From NCBI RefSeq assembly GCF_003217095.1, contig NZ_QJSR01000002.1, forward strand, positions 682,001-746,000: a DNA stretch of 64,000 nt, in the 5' to 3' direction. The stretch comes from Rhizobium sp. PP-CC-3A-592 (GTDB lineage: Bacteria; Pseudomonadota; Alphaproteobacteria; Rhizobiales; Rhizobiaceae). Below the pieces are notes generated by a model that was given only the letters and a program-made list of their open reading frames with translations, was not told the origin of the DNA and searched no databases. Position 1 is the stretch's first letter; every line of letters starts with the position of its first letter. Positions 33,956-43,240 of this stretch are shown here, piece after piece. The translations under genes were made by a program, and so were the position numbers.

Positions 33956-36900
33956 ATGCATCTTCTTCTTGCGCAGAAAGGCACGATCTCGGACGGGGAC
34001 GAGGCCATCGACCTCGGCCAGTCCCCTGGCGAGATCCTGTTCCTGTCCGCCGCCGATACGGAGCTTTCCGCCATCGCCAGCGCCTGCAAGACCGCGCACG
34101 GCGGGCGAACCCTGCGGGCGGCAAGCCTTCTGTCGCTGAAGCACCCGATGTCGGTCGATACCTATGTCGAGCGCACCGCGCAGCATGCAAAGCTGATCGT
34201 CGTGCGCGCACTCGGCGGTGCGTCCTACTTCAGTTATGTGCTGGAAGCGCTTCACGCCACGGCCGTCACCCATCGCGCCAAGATTGCCGTTCTTCCGGGC
34301 TACGACAAGCCCGATCCGGCGCTCGACGCCTATTCCACCGTGTCGGCCGAGGATCGGGCAGCGATGCTCGCCTACTTCACCGAAGGTGGTCCCGACAATA
34401 TGCAGCGGTTCCTCGCCTATGCCGGCGCGGTCGTCGATGACGGCGAGCGGCCGCCGGCCGCAACGCCGTTGCTGCGGGCCGGCATCTGGTCGCCGGAGGA
34501 GGGCATCATCGGTGCTGCGGATTGGGCACGCGCGCATGCAGGGCAGCAGCCGATCGTGGCGCTCTGCTTCTATCGCGCACTCGTCCAGTCGGGCGAGACG
34601 CGACCGGTGACCGCACTGGTCGAGGCTCTTGTCGCCGAGGGGATGCGGGTTCTCCCGGTCTTCGTCTCCAGCCTGAAGGATGCCCTGTCCGTCGGCACGG
34701 TCGAGGCGATCTTCGCGCGGTTCACACCGGATGTCGTCCTCAACGCCACGAGCTTTGCGGTGTCCGTACCGGGCGGCGATCACAAGGGCACCGTGCTCGA
34801 CGCCGGTGGGGCGCCGGTGCTGCAGGTGCTGTTCTCCGCCTCGACCCGGCAGGCCTGGGAAAGCTCGTCGCAAGGCCTGATGGCGCGCGATCTCGCGATG
34901 AACGTCGCGCTTCCCGAGGTGGACGGACGCATTCTTTCCCGTGCGGTCTCCTTCAAGGCGGCCGCGATCTATGACGAGGCGGTGGAGACCAACATCGTCG
35001 GCCACGCGCCCCTCCCGGATCGGGTCGCCTTCGTGGCGAAGCTTGCGGCGAACTGGGCGCGCCTGCGCCACACGTCGCCCGCCGACCGCAAGATCGCCAT
35101 CGTGCTCGCCAATTATCCGAACCGCGACGGGCGGCTTGGCAACGGCGTCGGGCTGGATACGCCGGCCGGCACGATCGAGGTGCTGCGCGCCATGGCCAAG
35201 GCGGGGTATCCTGCGACCGATCTGCCCGCAGACGGCGATGCGCTGATCCGGCATCTCATGGAAGGCCCGACCAATGCCGCCCGCGACGGGCGGCATATCC
35301 GCGAGACGCTATCCTTCAAGGATTACAACGCGTTCTTCGCAACGCTTCCCAAACGGATTCAAGCCGAGGTCACGGCACGCTGGGGAGATCCCGCGCGTGA
35401 CCCCTACGCGGATGGCGACCGTTTCGCGCTGCCGCTCGCGCGTCTCGGCGGCGTGCTGATCGGCATCCAGCCGGCGCGCGGCTACAATATCGACCCGAAG
35501 GAAACCTACCATTCGCCGGACCTCGTGCCGCCGCATGGCTATTTCGCCTTCTATGCTTTCCTGCGCCGCGCCTTCGGCGCGCATGCGGTGATCCACATGG
35601 GCAAGCACGGCAATCTCGAATGGCTGCCGGGCAAGGCCTTGGCGCTGTCGGAGAGCTGCTACCCGGAAGCCGTGTTCGGCCCTCTGCCGCATCTCTATCC
35701 GTTCATCGTCAACGATCCCGGCGAGGGAACGCAGGCCAAGCGCCGCACCGCGGCGGTCATCATCGATCACCTGACCCCGCCGCTGACCCGCGCCGAGACC
35801 TATGGCGCGTTGCGCGACCTCGAAGGTCTGGTCGATGAATATTACGACGCGGCCGGCGGCGATCCGCGGCGCTTGCGGCTGCTCTCCAACCAGATCCTGC
35901 ACCTGGTGCGCGATATCGGGCTCGATGCGGATGCCGGCATCACCGAGACGGATGGCGAGGATGCGGCGCTGCAGAAGCTCGACGCCTATCTCTGCGATCT
36001 GAAGGAGATGCAGATCCGCGACGGTCTCCACGTCTTCGGCGTCTCGCCCGAAGGACGGCTCCTGACCGACCTGACGCTGGCGCTCGCCCGCGTGCCGCGC
36101 GGCAGCGGCGAGGATGGAGACGCGAGCCTGCAGCGGGCGATTTCGCGGGATTGCGCGCTGGTCAACGGGGGGGGCACGGACATACCGGTGTTCGATCCAC
36201 TGGATTGCGCGCCCGCCACGCTCTGGCAGGGGCCGCGCCCGGCAATGCTCTTGGCCGTCAGCGACGATCCGTGGCGCAGCGAAGGCGACACCGTCGAGCG
36301 CATCGAGCTTCTCGCGGCAAAGCTCGTCGGCGGTGAGATCGCATGTCCCGTGGGCTGGCCGGCGACGCGCGGCGTTCTCGACTGTGTCGAGGCGCGTTTG
36401 AAGCCATCGCTGACCGCCTGCGGTCCGGCTGAGATCGCCGGTCTGCTGGCCGGTCTCGACGGCCGGTTCGTCGCCCCCGGACCCTCCGGCGCGCCGACGC
36501 GCGGGCGGCCGGACGTGCTGCCGACAGGGCGCAACTTCTATTCCGTCGATAGCCGCGCCGTGCCGACACCCGCGGCGTTTGAGCTCGGCAAGAAATCGGC
36601 CGATCTCCTCATCCGGCGCTACCTGCAGGATCATGGCGAGTGGCCGACGGCGCTCGGCCTCACCGCCTGGGGCACCTCCAACATGCGCACCGGCGGCGAC
36701 GATATCGCGCAGGCGCTCGCTCTCATCGGCGCAAAGCCGCTCTGGGACCCGATGTCGCGGCGGGTCACGGGCTACGAGATCGTGTCCCCGGCGCTTCTCG
36801 GCCGCCCGCGCGTCGATGTCACCCTGCGCGTCTCCGGCTTCTTCCGCGATGCCTTTCCCGAGCAGATCGCGCTGTTCGACAGCGCGGTGCGGGCGATCGG

Positions 36901-37717
36901 TGCGCTGGAGGAGGACGATGAGGACAATGCCATCGCCGCCCGGATCCGCCGCGAGAGCGCGGAATGGCGCGAGAAGGGACTGAGTGCCGCGGATGCTGAA
37001 CGCCGCGCCTCCTACCGTGTCTTCGGCTCCAAGCCCGGCTCCTACGGCGCCGGCCTGCAGGCGCTGATGGACGAGAAGCGCGGCCCCGAACGCTCCGAGC
37101 TTGCCGACGCCTATCTCACCTGGGGCGGCTATGCCTATGGCGCGCATGCGGAGGGCCGCGACGCGCGCGAGGTGCTGGAAACACGCCTCGCCGGTGTGCA
37201 GGCCGTGGTGCAGAATCAGGACAATCGCGAGCACGATCTCCTCGACAGCGACGACTACTACCAGTTTGAAGGCGGCATGAGCGCGGCCATCGAGCAGCTC
37301 TCGGGCACGCGGCCCGTGATCTACCACAACGATCATTCCCGGCCGGAAAAGCCGGTGATCCGGTCGCTCGAGGAGGAGATCGGCCGCGTCGTGCGCGGGC
37401 GGGTGGTCAATCCGAAATGGATCGCCGGCATGATGCGGCACGGCTACAAGGGCGCCTTCGAGATGGCGGCGACCGTCGATTATCTCTTCGCCTTCGCCGC
37501 CACCACGGGTGCCGTCCGCAGCCAGCATTTCGAGGCGGTCTACCAGGCCTTCGTGCTCGACGACGCCGTGCGCGCCTTCATGGAGGCGGCGAACCGCCAT
37601 GCCTTCCGCGACTTGGCAGCCCGGCTGACCGACGCCATCGACCGGGGATACTGGCAGCCGCGTTCCAACTCGGCGCGCTTCGAGCTTTCCAACAGCCTGA
37701 CGCTCAGGGCGTCGTGA
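33956..37717 (+). CDS. cobN: cobaltochelatase subunit CobN
   Basis: A 1253-residue subunit of the ATP-dependent cobaltochelatase that inserts Co2+ into hydrogenobyrinic acid a,c-diamide. It belongs to the CobN/BchH family, with the characteristic segments VLNATSFAVS (near 262), NYPNRDGRLGNGVGLDTPAG (near 385), GYFAFYAFLRRAFGAHAVIHMGKHGNLEWLPGK (near 525), NPKWIAGMMRHGYKGAFEMAAT and a C-terminal ...QPRSNSARFELSN. CobS and CobT are not in the window. High GC makes long open frames on the other strand that are not genes. Confidence 0.96.
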   Translation: MHLLLAQKGTISDGDEAIDLGQSPGEILFLSAADTELSAIASACKTAHGGRTLRAASLLSLKHPMSVDTYVERTAQHAKLIVVRALGGASYFSYVLEALHATAVTHRAKIAVLPGYDKPDPALDAYSTVSAEDRAAMLAYFTEGGPDNMQRFLAYAGAVVDDGERPPAATPLLRAGIWSPEEGIIGAADWARAHAGQQPIVALCFYRALVQSGETRPVTALVEALVAEGMRVLPVFVSSLKDALSVGTVEAIFARFTPDVVLNATSFAVSVPGGDHKGTVLDAGGAPVLQVLFSASTRQAWESSSQGLMARDLAMNVALPEVDGRILSRAVSFKAAAIYDEAVETNIVGHAPLPDRVAFVAKLAANWARLRHTSPADRKIAIVLANYPNRDGRLGNGVGLDTPAGTIEVLRAMAKAGYPATDLPADGDALIRHLMEGPTNAARDGRHIRETLSFKDYNAFFATLPKRIQAEVTARWGDPARDPYADGDRFALPLARLGGVLIGIQPARGYNIDPKETYHSPDLVPPHGYFAFYAFLRRAFGAHAVIHMGKHGNLEWLPGKALALSESCYPEAVFGPLPHLYPFIVNDPGEGTQAKRRTAAVIIDHLTPPLTRAETYGALRDLEGLVDEYYDAAGGDPRRLRLLSNQILHLVRDIGLDADAGITETDGEDAALQKLDAYLCDLKEMQIRDGLHVFGVSPEGRLLTDLTLALARVPRGSGEDGDASLQRAISRDCALVNGGGTDIPVFDPLDCAPATLWQGPRPAMLLAVSDDPWRSEGDTVERIELLAAKLVGGEIACPVGWPATRGVLDCVEARLKPSLTACGPAEIAGLLAGLDGRFVAPGPSGAPTRGRPDVLPTGRNFYSVDSRAVPTPAAFELGKKSADLLIRRYLQDHGEWPTALGLTAWGTSNMRTGGDDIAQALALIGAKPLWDPMSRRVTGYEIVSPALLGRPRVDVTLRVSGFFRDAFPEQIALFDSAVRAIGALEEDDEDNAIAARIRRESAEWREKGLSAADAERRASYRVFGSKPGSYGAGLQALMDEKRGPERSELADAYLTWGGYAYGAHAEGRDAREVLETRLAGVQAVVQNQDNREHDLLDSDDYYQFEGGMSAAIEQLSGTRPVIYHNDHSRPEKPVIRSLEEEIGRVVRGRVVNPKWIAGMMRHGYKGAFEMAATVDYLFAFAATTGAVRSQHFEAVYQAFVLDDAVRAFMEAANRHAFRDLAARLTDAIDRGYWQPRSNSARFELSNSLTLRAS

Positions 37718-37736
37718 GAACCCAAAGGGACGAGAT

Positions 37737-38366
37737 ATGACCGAGGAAACACCGGCCGCGGAAGTCGATCTGGAGCGTCACGCCATGAAGATGGCGAAGA
37801 AGAAGGTCGCGCGCGAAAAGATCATGGCGACGAAGACCGACGGCAAGGGCCTCATCATGGTCCATACCGGCAAGGGCAAGGGCAAGACCACCGCCGGCTT
37901 CGGCATGATCTTCCGACACATCGCCCACGGCATGCCGTCCGCCGTCGTGCAGTACATCAAGGGCGGCTGGGAGACGGGCGAGCGCACGCTGATCGAGACG
38001 CATTTCCAGCATCTCTGCCGCTTCTATACGCTCGGCGAAGGCTTTACCTGGGAAACGCAGGACCGCGCCCGCGATGTGGCGATGGCGCAGAAGGCCTGGG
38101 AAACCTCGAAGGAACTGATCCGCGATCCTGCAAATTCCATGGTGCTGCTGGACGAGATCAACATCGCGCTGCGCTACGATTACATCGATATCCACGAGGT
38201 CGTGCGGTTCCTCAGCGAGGAGAAGCCGCCGATGACGCATGTGGTGCTGACTGGCCGCAATGCCCGCGAGGAGCTGATCGAGATCGCCGACCTCGTGACC
38301 GAGATGGAACTCGTCAAGCACCCGTTCCGCTCGGGCATCAAGGCGCAGGTAGGGGTGGAGTATTAG
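37737..38366 (+). CDS. cobO: cob(I)yrinic acid a,c-diamide adenosyltransferase CobO
   Basis: A 209-residue enzyme that attaches the 5'-deoxyadenosyl group to the cobalt of cob(I)yrinate a,c-diamide. It has the P-loop-like HTGKGKGKTTAGFGMIFRH (about 41-59), the VVQYIKGGWETGERTL block, VLLDEINIALRYDYID and the C-terminal VTEMELVKHPFRSGIKAQVGVEY. It starts 19 bases after cobN. Its stop overlaps the convergent TSUP stop by 4 bases. Confidence 0.94.
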   Translation: MTEETPAAEVDLERHAMKMAKKKVAREKIMATKTDGKGLIMVHTGKGKGKTTAGFGMIFRHIAHGMPSAVVQYIKGGWETGERTLIETHFQHLCRFYTLGEGFTWETQDRARDVAMAQKAWETSKELIRDPANSMVLLDEINIALRYDYIDIHEVVRFLSEEKPPMTHVVLTGRNAREELIEIADLVTEMELVKHPFRSGIKAQVGVEY

Positions 38367-39148
38367 ATCCCGAACCAGACCCGAACCGGATTTGCCGGGT
38401 CGGCAAGCAGGCGGATGGCGAGCGCGATGCAGGTAACGACCAGCAGCGGCTTGATGATCTTGGCGCCGCGCTTCATGGCAAAGCGCGAGCCGACCTGCGC
38501 ACCGGCAAACTGCCCGACGCCCATCATCAGCCCGACCTTCCACAGCACGACGCCATACCAGGCGAGCACGAGGAAGCCGCCGAGATTGGAGCCGAAATTG
38601 AGGAGCTTGGTATGCGCCGTCGCCTTGAGCACGCCGAAGCCGGCAAGGGCGATGAAGGCCAGCATGAAGAAAGAGCCGGTGCCGGGGCCGAAGATGCCGT
38701 CGTAGAAGCCAATGGCGGGCACGATGGTGAGGCCGAAGACGAAGGGCGTGATGCGCTGGGCGCGATCGAGATCGGCGACATTCGGCTTCAGCGCGAAGTA
38801 GAGCGCGATGCCGATCAGCAGGAAGGGAAGCACGGCGCGCAGCACGTCGCCCGGCACGACGGTCGCCACGATGGCGCCGATGGCGCCGCCGGCCAGCGAC
38901 AGAAGGGCCATGGGCAGCTGGCTTTTCAGGTCGACATGGCCGGCCCTCGCATAGGCAAGGCTCGCCGAGCCCGAGCCGAACAGCGACTGCAGCTTGTTGG
39001 TGCCGAGCGTTTCCAGCGGCGGAAGGCCGGCGAGCAGCATGGCCGGCACGGTGATCATGCCGCCACCGCCGGCGATGCTGTCGATGAAGCCGGCGATGAA
39101 CGCCGCGAGGAAGAGGAAAAGGAGCAGATGAAGGGCGAGATCGTGCAC
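38363..39148 (-). CDS. TSUP-family permease (sulfite exporter TauE/SafE-like)
   Basis: A 261-residue membrane protein with about eight spans in two repeats. The opening FIAGFIDSIAGGGGMITVPAMLLAGLPPLETLGTNKLQSLFGSGSA and the second-half IGFYDGIFGPGTGSFFML are TSUP hallmarks. Substrates in this family are sulfite, sulfolactate and other organosulfonates, and some members are found near cob genes, but no substrate can be stated here. It is convergent with cobO; the two stop codons share bases (38364-38365). Confidence 0.87.
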   Translation of the reverse strand: MHDLALHLLLFLFLAAFIAGFIDSIAGGGGMITVPAMLLAGLPPLETLGTNKLQSLFGSGSASLAYARAGHVDLKSQLPMALLSLAGGAIGAIVATVVPGDVLRAVLPFLLIGIALYFALKPNVADLDRAQRITPFVFGLTIVPAIGFYDGIFGPGTGSFFMLAFIALAGFGVLKATAHTKLLNFGSNLGGFLVLAWYGVVLWKVGLMMGVGQFAGAQVGSRFAMKRGAKIIKPLLVVTCIALAIRLLADPANPVRVWFGI

Positions 39149-39604
39149 GATGGACCTTGGGCCGTGACGCTGGCAGCGGGATATCTAGGGGTGCGAGCGC
39201 TCGGCGCGCAGACACGCACGCTCTTTGGCAGAGCCGGCGGGGAAAAGGAAGGGCCCGCAGAGGCACAGGCTGTTGCCGACCGACCGGTATCGTCAAACCC
39301 GGGTTCGCCGATTCTGCCATGGAATCTTCATAATCCATTCCGGTTCGCGCAAATCTCTTGTAAGACACGCGTCATGCGACGGCGCCCGGTTCGGGCTGAA
39401 AACGCGTCCGGTGCGGCCGACCCTGTTCGGGGGCTCATGCCGGAGCTGTCGAGGCCTCGACCGGGGAGCGATCCCCGGCCGCCTGGCGTCTGCGCGACTG
39501 TAGCCTGTGGCGTCGTCATCGACCGCCACTTCGCTGCGGGATCTGAAACGCGGCTTACTGTTCGGCCCCTTCGGGCACAGGCGGCGTGCAGCGGAGAGCG
39601 TGGA
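39149..39604. other. intergenic region between the TSUP permease and the cobE operon
   Basis: A 456-base gap upstream of cobE. Parts resemble cobalamin-riboswitch boxes (TCCGGTG near 39405, GCGACTGTAGCC near 39492, GCCACTTCGCTGCGGGA near 39525), but the order is broken by a hairpin at about 39455-39480 and the terminal B12 box is missing. It may be a diverged or degenerate regulatory leader. No gene is seen. Confidence 0.35.
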
Positions 39605-40102
39605 ATGACCATGAGCGGTGGGATGACGGAGTGCGGGCTCGTTCTCGGCCTCGGCTGCCGGCCGGGTGCAGCCGTTGCCGACGTCCTCGATCTCGCGCGC
39701 GCCGTGCTGGCGGATGCCGGCTACCCCAAGCTGCCGCTTCGCGCCATCGCCTCGCTCGATGCTCGCGCCGGCGAACCCGCCCTTCTCGCCCTTGCCGATC
39801 ATTTCGCCGTTCCGCTCCTGACATTCGACGCCGCCCGACTGGAGGCGGAGACGCCGCGCATCGCGACGCCATCGCTGGACGTCTTTCGCCTGACCGGATG
39901 CCATAGCGTCGCGGAGGCATCGGCCCTTGCCGCTGCCGGGGTTGGCGGACGGCTGGTGGTGGAAAAGCGTACCTCCCGCCAAGCGACCGCTGCCGTGGTG
40001 GAAGCCGAGTCGAAACAACTGCTTGCCGCGATGTCTTCGACTTGTCTGGCCGCATCCTCCCAGATGGAATCATGCTCTCCCGCCCTGGAGCTGGCGGGAT
40101 GA
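39605..40102 (+). CDS. cobE: CobE-type cobalamin biosynthesis protein (CbiG C-terminal-like)
   Basis: A 165-residue protein with the CobE/CbiG-C fold: LVLGLGCRPGAAVADVLDLARAVL (about 12-35), LRAIASLDARAGEPALLALADHFAVPLLTFDAARLE and FRLTGCHSVAEASALAAAG. In anaerobic producers this domain is part of CbiG; in Pseudomonas and rhizobia it stands alone near the aerobic cob genes, with a poorly defined role in corrin ring contraction or handling. It is first in the cobE-cobA-cobB-cobC-cobD operon; its TGA overlaps the cobA start (ATGA). Confidence 0.82.
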   Translation: MTMSGGMTECGLVLGLGCRPGAAVADVLDLARAVLADAGYPKLPLRAIASLDARAGEPALLALADHFAVPLLTFDAARLEAETPRIATPSLDVFRLTGCHSVAEASALAAAGVGGRLVVEKRTSRQATAAVVEAESKQLLAAMSSTCLAASSQMESCSPALELAG

Positions 40103-40920
40103 GCGTTTTCCCCTTCGAAGGCCTGCCGCTGATGGCGCCGGGCGCGGTCTGGCTCGTCGGGGCGGGTCCGGGCGATCCCGGCCTACTGACGCTGCATGCG
40201 GTCAACGCCCTGCGACAGGCGGATGTGATCGTGCATGACGCGCTGGTGGATGCCGCCTGCCTGTCTCTCGCGCGGCCCGGTGCCGTGCTGGAATTCGCCG
40301 GCAAGCGCGGCGGCAGGCCCTCGCCAAAGCAGCGCGATATTTCGCTCCGCCTCGTCGCGCTCGCCCAGGAGGGCAAGCGGGTGCTGCGGCTGAAGGGCGG
40401 CGATCCCTTCGTTTTCGGCCGTGGCGGGGAAGAGGCGCTGGTGCTGGTCGAGCACGGCATTCCCTTCCGGGTCGTGCCCGGCATCACCGCGGGTATCGGC
40501 GGTCTCGCCTATGCGGGTATCCCGGTCACCCATCGCGATATCACCCATGTCGTCACGTTTCTCACCGGCCATGATTCCTCGGGCCTCGTGCCGGATCGCG
40601 TCGATTGGGCGAGCGTCGCCAAAGGCTCACCCGTCATCGTGATGTATATGGCCATGAAGCATATCAGCGAGATCACCGCGAACCTCCTGGCCGCCGGCCG
40701 CGCGCCGGACGAGCCGCTGGCCTTCGTCAGCAATGCGGCAACATCTCGCCAGTCTGTTCTTGAAACGACGCTGGGGCAGGCCGCGACGGACGCCGCCTCC
40801 GCCGGCGTCTCGCCGCCCGCCATCGTCGTCCTCGGCGAGGTCGTTCGGCTGCGCTCCGTTCTCGACTGGCTCGGCTCCGCGCAGGCGGGTACGGCATCGG
40901 CGAGGGAACGCACGGCATGA
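40099..40920 (+). CDS. cobA: uroporphyrinogen-III C-methyltransferase (SUMT)
   Basis: A 273-residue SAM-dependent methylase that converts uroporphyrinogen III to precorrin-2, the entry step to cobalamin (and siroheme). It has WLVGAGPGDPGLLTL (about 15-29), VLRLKGGDPFVFGRGGEE, PGITAGIGGLAYAGIPVTHRD and TLGQA, all canonical. Although the symbol cobA is also used elsewhere for an adenosyltransferase, here it means SUMT. The start overlaps cobE and the end overlaps cobB, each by 4 bases. Confidence 0.93.
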   Translation: MSVFPFEGLPLMAPGAVWLVGAGPGDPGLLTLHAVNALRQADVIVHDALVDAACLSLARPGAVLEFAGKRGGRPSPKQRDISLRLVALAQEGKRVLRLKGGDPFVFGRGGEEALVLVEHGIPFRVVPGITAGIGGLAYAGIPVTHRDITHVVTFLTGHDSSGLVPDRVDWASVAKGSPVIVMYMAMKHISEITANLLAAGRAPDEPLAFVSNAATSRQSVLETTLGQAATDAASAGVSPPAIVVLGEVVRLRSVLDWLGSAQAGTASARERTA

Positions 40921-42242
40921 GCGGCATCCTGATCGCCGCCCCGTCCTCCGGCTCCGGCAAGACCACAATTACGCTCGGCCTTTTGCGGGCGCTCAGCCGG
41001 CGCGGCGTTGCTGTATCTCCCGGCAAGGCGGGCCCGGACTATATCGACCCCGCCTTCCACACCGCGGCCTGTGGCATCGCCTGCGTCAACTACGACCCCT
41101 GGGCCATGCGTCCTGCCTTGCTCGACGCGCAGGCATCCCGCGCGCGGGACGATGGCCGCCTTCTCGTCATCGAGGCCATGATGGGCCTCTTCGATGCGGC
41201 GATGGACGGCACCGGCGCGCCGGCCGATCTCGCGGCGTCTCTGGGTCTGCCTGTCGTGCTGGTGGTCGATTGCGGACGCATGGCACAGTCCGTTGCGGCG
41301 CTGGTTTCCGGCTACGCCCGCTTCCGCGCCGATGTTCGGCTCGCCGGGGTCATCCTCAACAAGGTCGGCAGTCCGAAGCACGAGGCCATGCTGCGCGGCG
41401 CGCTTGATGCCATCGATATGCCGATGCTCGGCGTCATCGGCCGCGATCCCGGCCTCGCCTTGCCGGAGCGCCATCTCGGCCTCGTGCAGGCCGGCGAGCA
41501 TGGCGGGCTCGATCGCTTCATCGACCATGCCGCCGATGCCGTCGAGGCGGGGTGCGATCTCGATGCGCTGGTGGCGCTCGGACGTCACGCCCGTCTTGTG
41601 CAGCCTGCAACGGACCACGTCGTCGCCATGGACCCGCTCGGGTCGCGAATCGCGATCGCGCGCGACGTCGCGTTTGCCTTCGCCTATCAGCACCTGCTGG
41701 CCGGATGGCACGCAGCAGGCGCGAGCCTCTCCTTCTTTTCACCGCTGGCGGACGAGGCGCCGGCAGACGATGCCGATGCCGTCTATCTCCCCGGCGGCTA
41801 TCCGGAACTGCATGCGGGTACGTTGTCGGCGGCAGAAACCTTCCGCGCCGGCATGCAGGCAGCAGCCCTCCGCGATGCCCGTGTCTTCGGCGAGTGCGGC
41901 GGCTACATGATGCTCGGCGAGGGGCTTGTGGATGCGTCGGGCACGCGCTACCCGATGCTTGGCCTCCTGCCGCTGACCACCAGCTTTGCCGAACGACGCC
42001 GGCATCTCGGTTACCGCCGCGTCCGGCCACTGGACGAAACGGGATTTTTCAAGCCGATGATGGCGCATGAGTTTCACTATGCGACGATCGTCTCGGAAGG
42101 CGACGCCGCACCGCTGTTCGCCGTCGAGGATGCCGCAGGCACCTCGCTTGGCACCGCCGGCCTTCGCGTCGGGTCCGTGTCCGGCTCCTTCATGCACCTG
42201 ATCGACCGCGCGCCCGACCTCGCCAGCGCGGAGCCGGCATGA
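40917..42242 (+). CDS. cobB: hydrogenobyrinic/cobyrinic acid a,c-diamide synthase CobB
   Basis: A 441-residue glutamine-dependent amidase that amidates the a and c side chains of hydrogenobyrinate before cobalt insertion. The N-terminal part has a P-loop-type APSSGSGKTT (about 8-17) and PGKAGPDYIDPAFH. The C-terminal class-I amidotransferase-like part has YLPGGYPELH, the Cys/Gly turn GECGGYMMLGEGL and the HEFHYA motif. ATGA overlap with cobA at the start and with cobC at the end shows tight coupling. Confidence 0.94.
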   Translation: MSGILIAAPSSGSGKTTITLGLLRALSRRGVAVSPGKAGPDYIDPAFHTAACGIACVNYDPWAMRPALLDAQASRARDDGRLLVIEAMMGLFDAAMDGTGAPADLAASLGLPVVLVVDCGRMAQSVAALVSGYARFRADVRLAGVILNKVGSPKHEAMLRGALDAIDMPMLGVIGRDPGLALPERHLGLVQAGEHGGLDRFIDHAADAVEAGCDLDALVALGRHARLVQPATDHVVAMDPLGSRIAIARDVAFAFAYQHLLAGWHAAGASLSFFSPLADEAPADDADAVYLPGGYPELHAGTLSAAETFRAGMQAAALRDARVFGECGGYMMLGEGLVDASGTRYPMLGLLPLTTSFAERRRHLGYRRVRPLDETGFFKPMMAHEFHYATIVSEGDAAPLFAVEDAAGTSLGTAGLRVGSVSGSFMHLIDRAPDLASAEPA

Positions 42243-43240
42243 CGGCGCCGATCCAGCACGGCGGCGGCCTCTCCCGGACCATAGCGCAATATGGTGGCGC
42301 GGCTTCGGACTGGCTGGACCTGTCCACCGGCATCAATCCCTGCCCACCGCCGCTGCCGGACATTTCCGCATCCGCGTGGCACCGCCTGCCGGATGTGGAT
42401 CTCGTGCACCGCGCCGAAGTGGCCGCTGCCGCATTCTACGGCACCGGGGAGCACCGTCCGCTGGCCGTTCCCGGCACGCAGTCCGTCATCCAGCAATTGC
42501 CGGCGCTCGCCGCGCCCGGCCGCATGGCCGCCATCCTCGGGCCGACCTATGGCGAATATCAGCGGGTCCTGTCGCTCTCCGGTTTCCCCGTCGATCCGAT
42601 CTCCGATCCGAGCGAACTTCGGCCTGATCACGGCCTCGCCGTCATCGTCAATCCGAACAACCCGACGGGACGCCTTCTGCCGCGAGACACGCTGCTCGAT
42701 ATCGCCGACCACATGGCCGCGCGGGGCGGACGGCTGGTCGTGGACGAAGCTTTCGGCGACGGGGTGTCGGGAAACAGCGTTGTGGCCGAGGCGTTCGCGC
42801 ATCCCGGCCTCATCGTCTTCCGCTCCTTCGGCAAGGTCTTCGGCCATGCCGGCATCCGCCTCGGCTTCGTCATGGCCGTGCCCGCCGTGCTGGAGGCACT
42901 GGCCGCAGCACTCGGCCCCTGGGCCGTCTCCGGGCCGGCGCTGGCGGTTGCTGAGCAGCTTTTGCAGGGTGACATTGAAGGCCTCCGGTCGCGAATCGCC
43001 GAGAGGAAGACAGGGCTGGACGAGGTCCTATCGCAAGCCGGCCTCCCCACGATCGGCGGCACGCATCTGTTCTCGCTTATCGAGGTCGCCGATGGCGCTG
43101 CCTTGCAGCACGCCCTTTGCGAGCGGCATATCCTCACCCGCAGCTTCGATTACGCACCCGGCTGGGTGCGAATCGGCCTGACGCCCGATCCGGCATCCGA
43201 TCTCCGGCTTCTCGACGCCCTTTGCAAGGTTGCTGCCTGA
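42239..43240 (+). CDS. cobC: CobC, aminotransferase-like L-threonine-phosphate decarboxylase
   Basis: A 333-residue class-I/II PLP enzyme. It has the substrate loop DLSTGINPCPPP (near 22-33), VNPNNPTGRLL (near 138-148), VVDEAFGDG and the PLP-lysine segment RSFGKVFGHAGIRLGF. In aerobic producers CobC supplies the aminopropanol phosphate linker (from threonine phosphate) to CobD for cobinamide formation. The last codons overlap cobD (TGATG). Confidence 0.9.
   Translation: MTAPIQHGGGLSRTIAQYGGAASDWLDLSTGINPCPPPLPDISASAWHRLPDVDLVHRAEVAAAAFYGTGEHRPLAVPGTQSVIQQLPALAAPGRMAAILGPTYGEYQRVLSLSGFPVDPISDPSELRPDHGLAVIVNPNNPTGRLLPRDTLLDIADHMAARGGRLVVDEAFGDGVSGNSVVAEAFAHPGLIVFRSFGKVFGHAGIRLGFVMAVPAVLEALAAALGPWAVSGPALAVAEQLLQGDIEGLRSRIAERKTGLDEVLSQAGLPTIGGTHLFSLIEVADGAALQHALCERHILTRSFDYAPGWVRIGLTPDPASDLRLLDALCKVAA

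Noticed and set aside
32294-37600. Long minus-strand frames opposite cobU, cobW and cobN
   Set aside because: They are mirror frames of conserved cobalamin genes without domains or ribosome sites.
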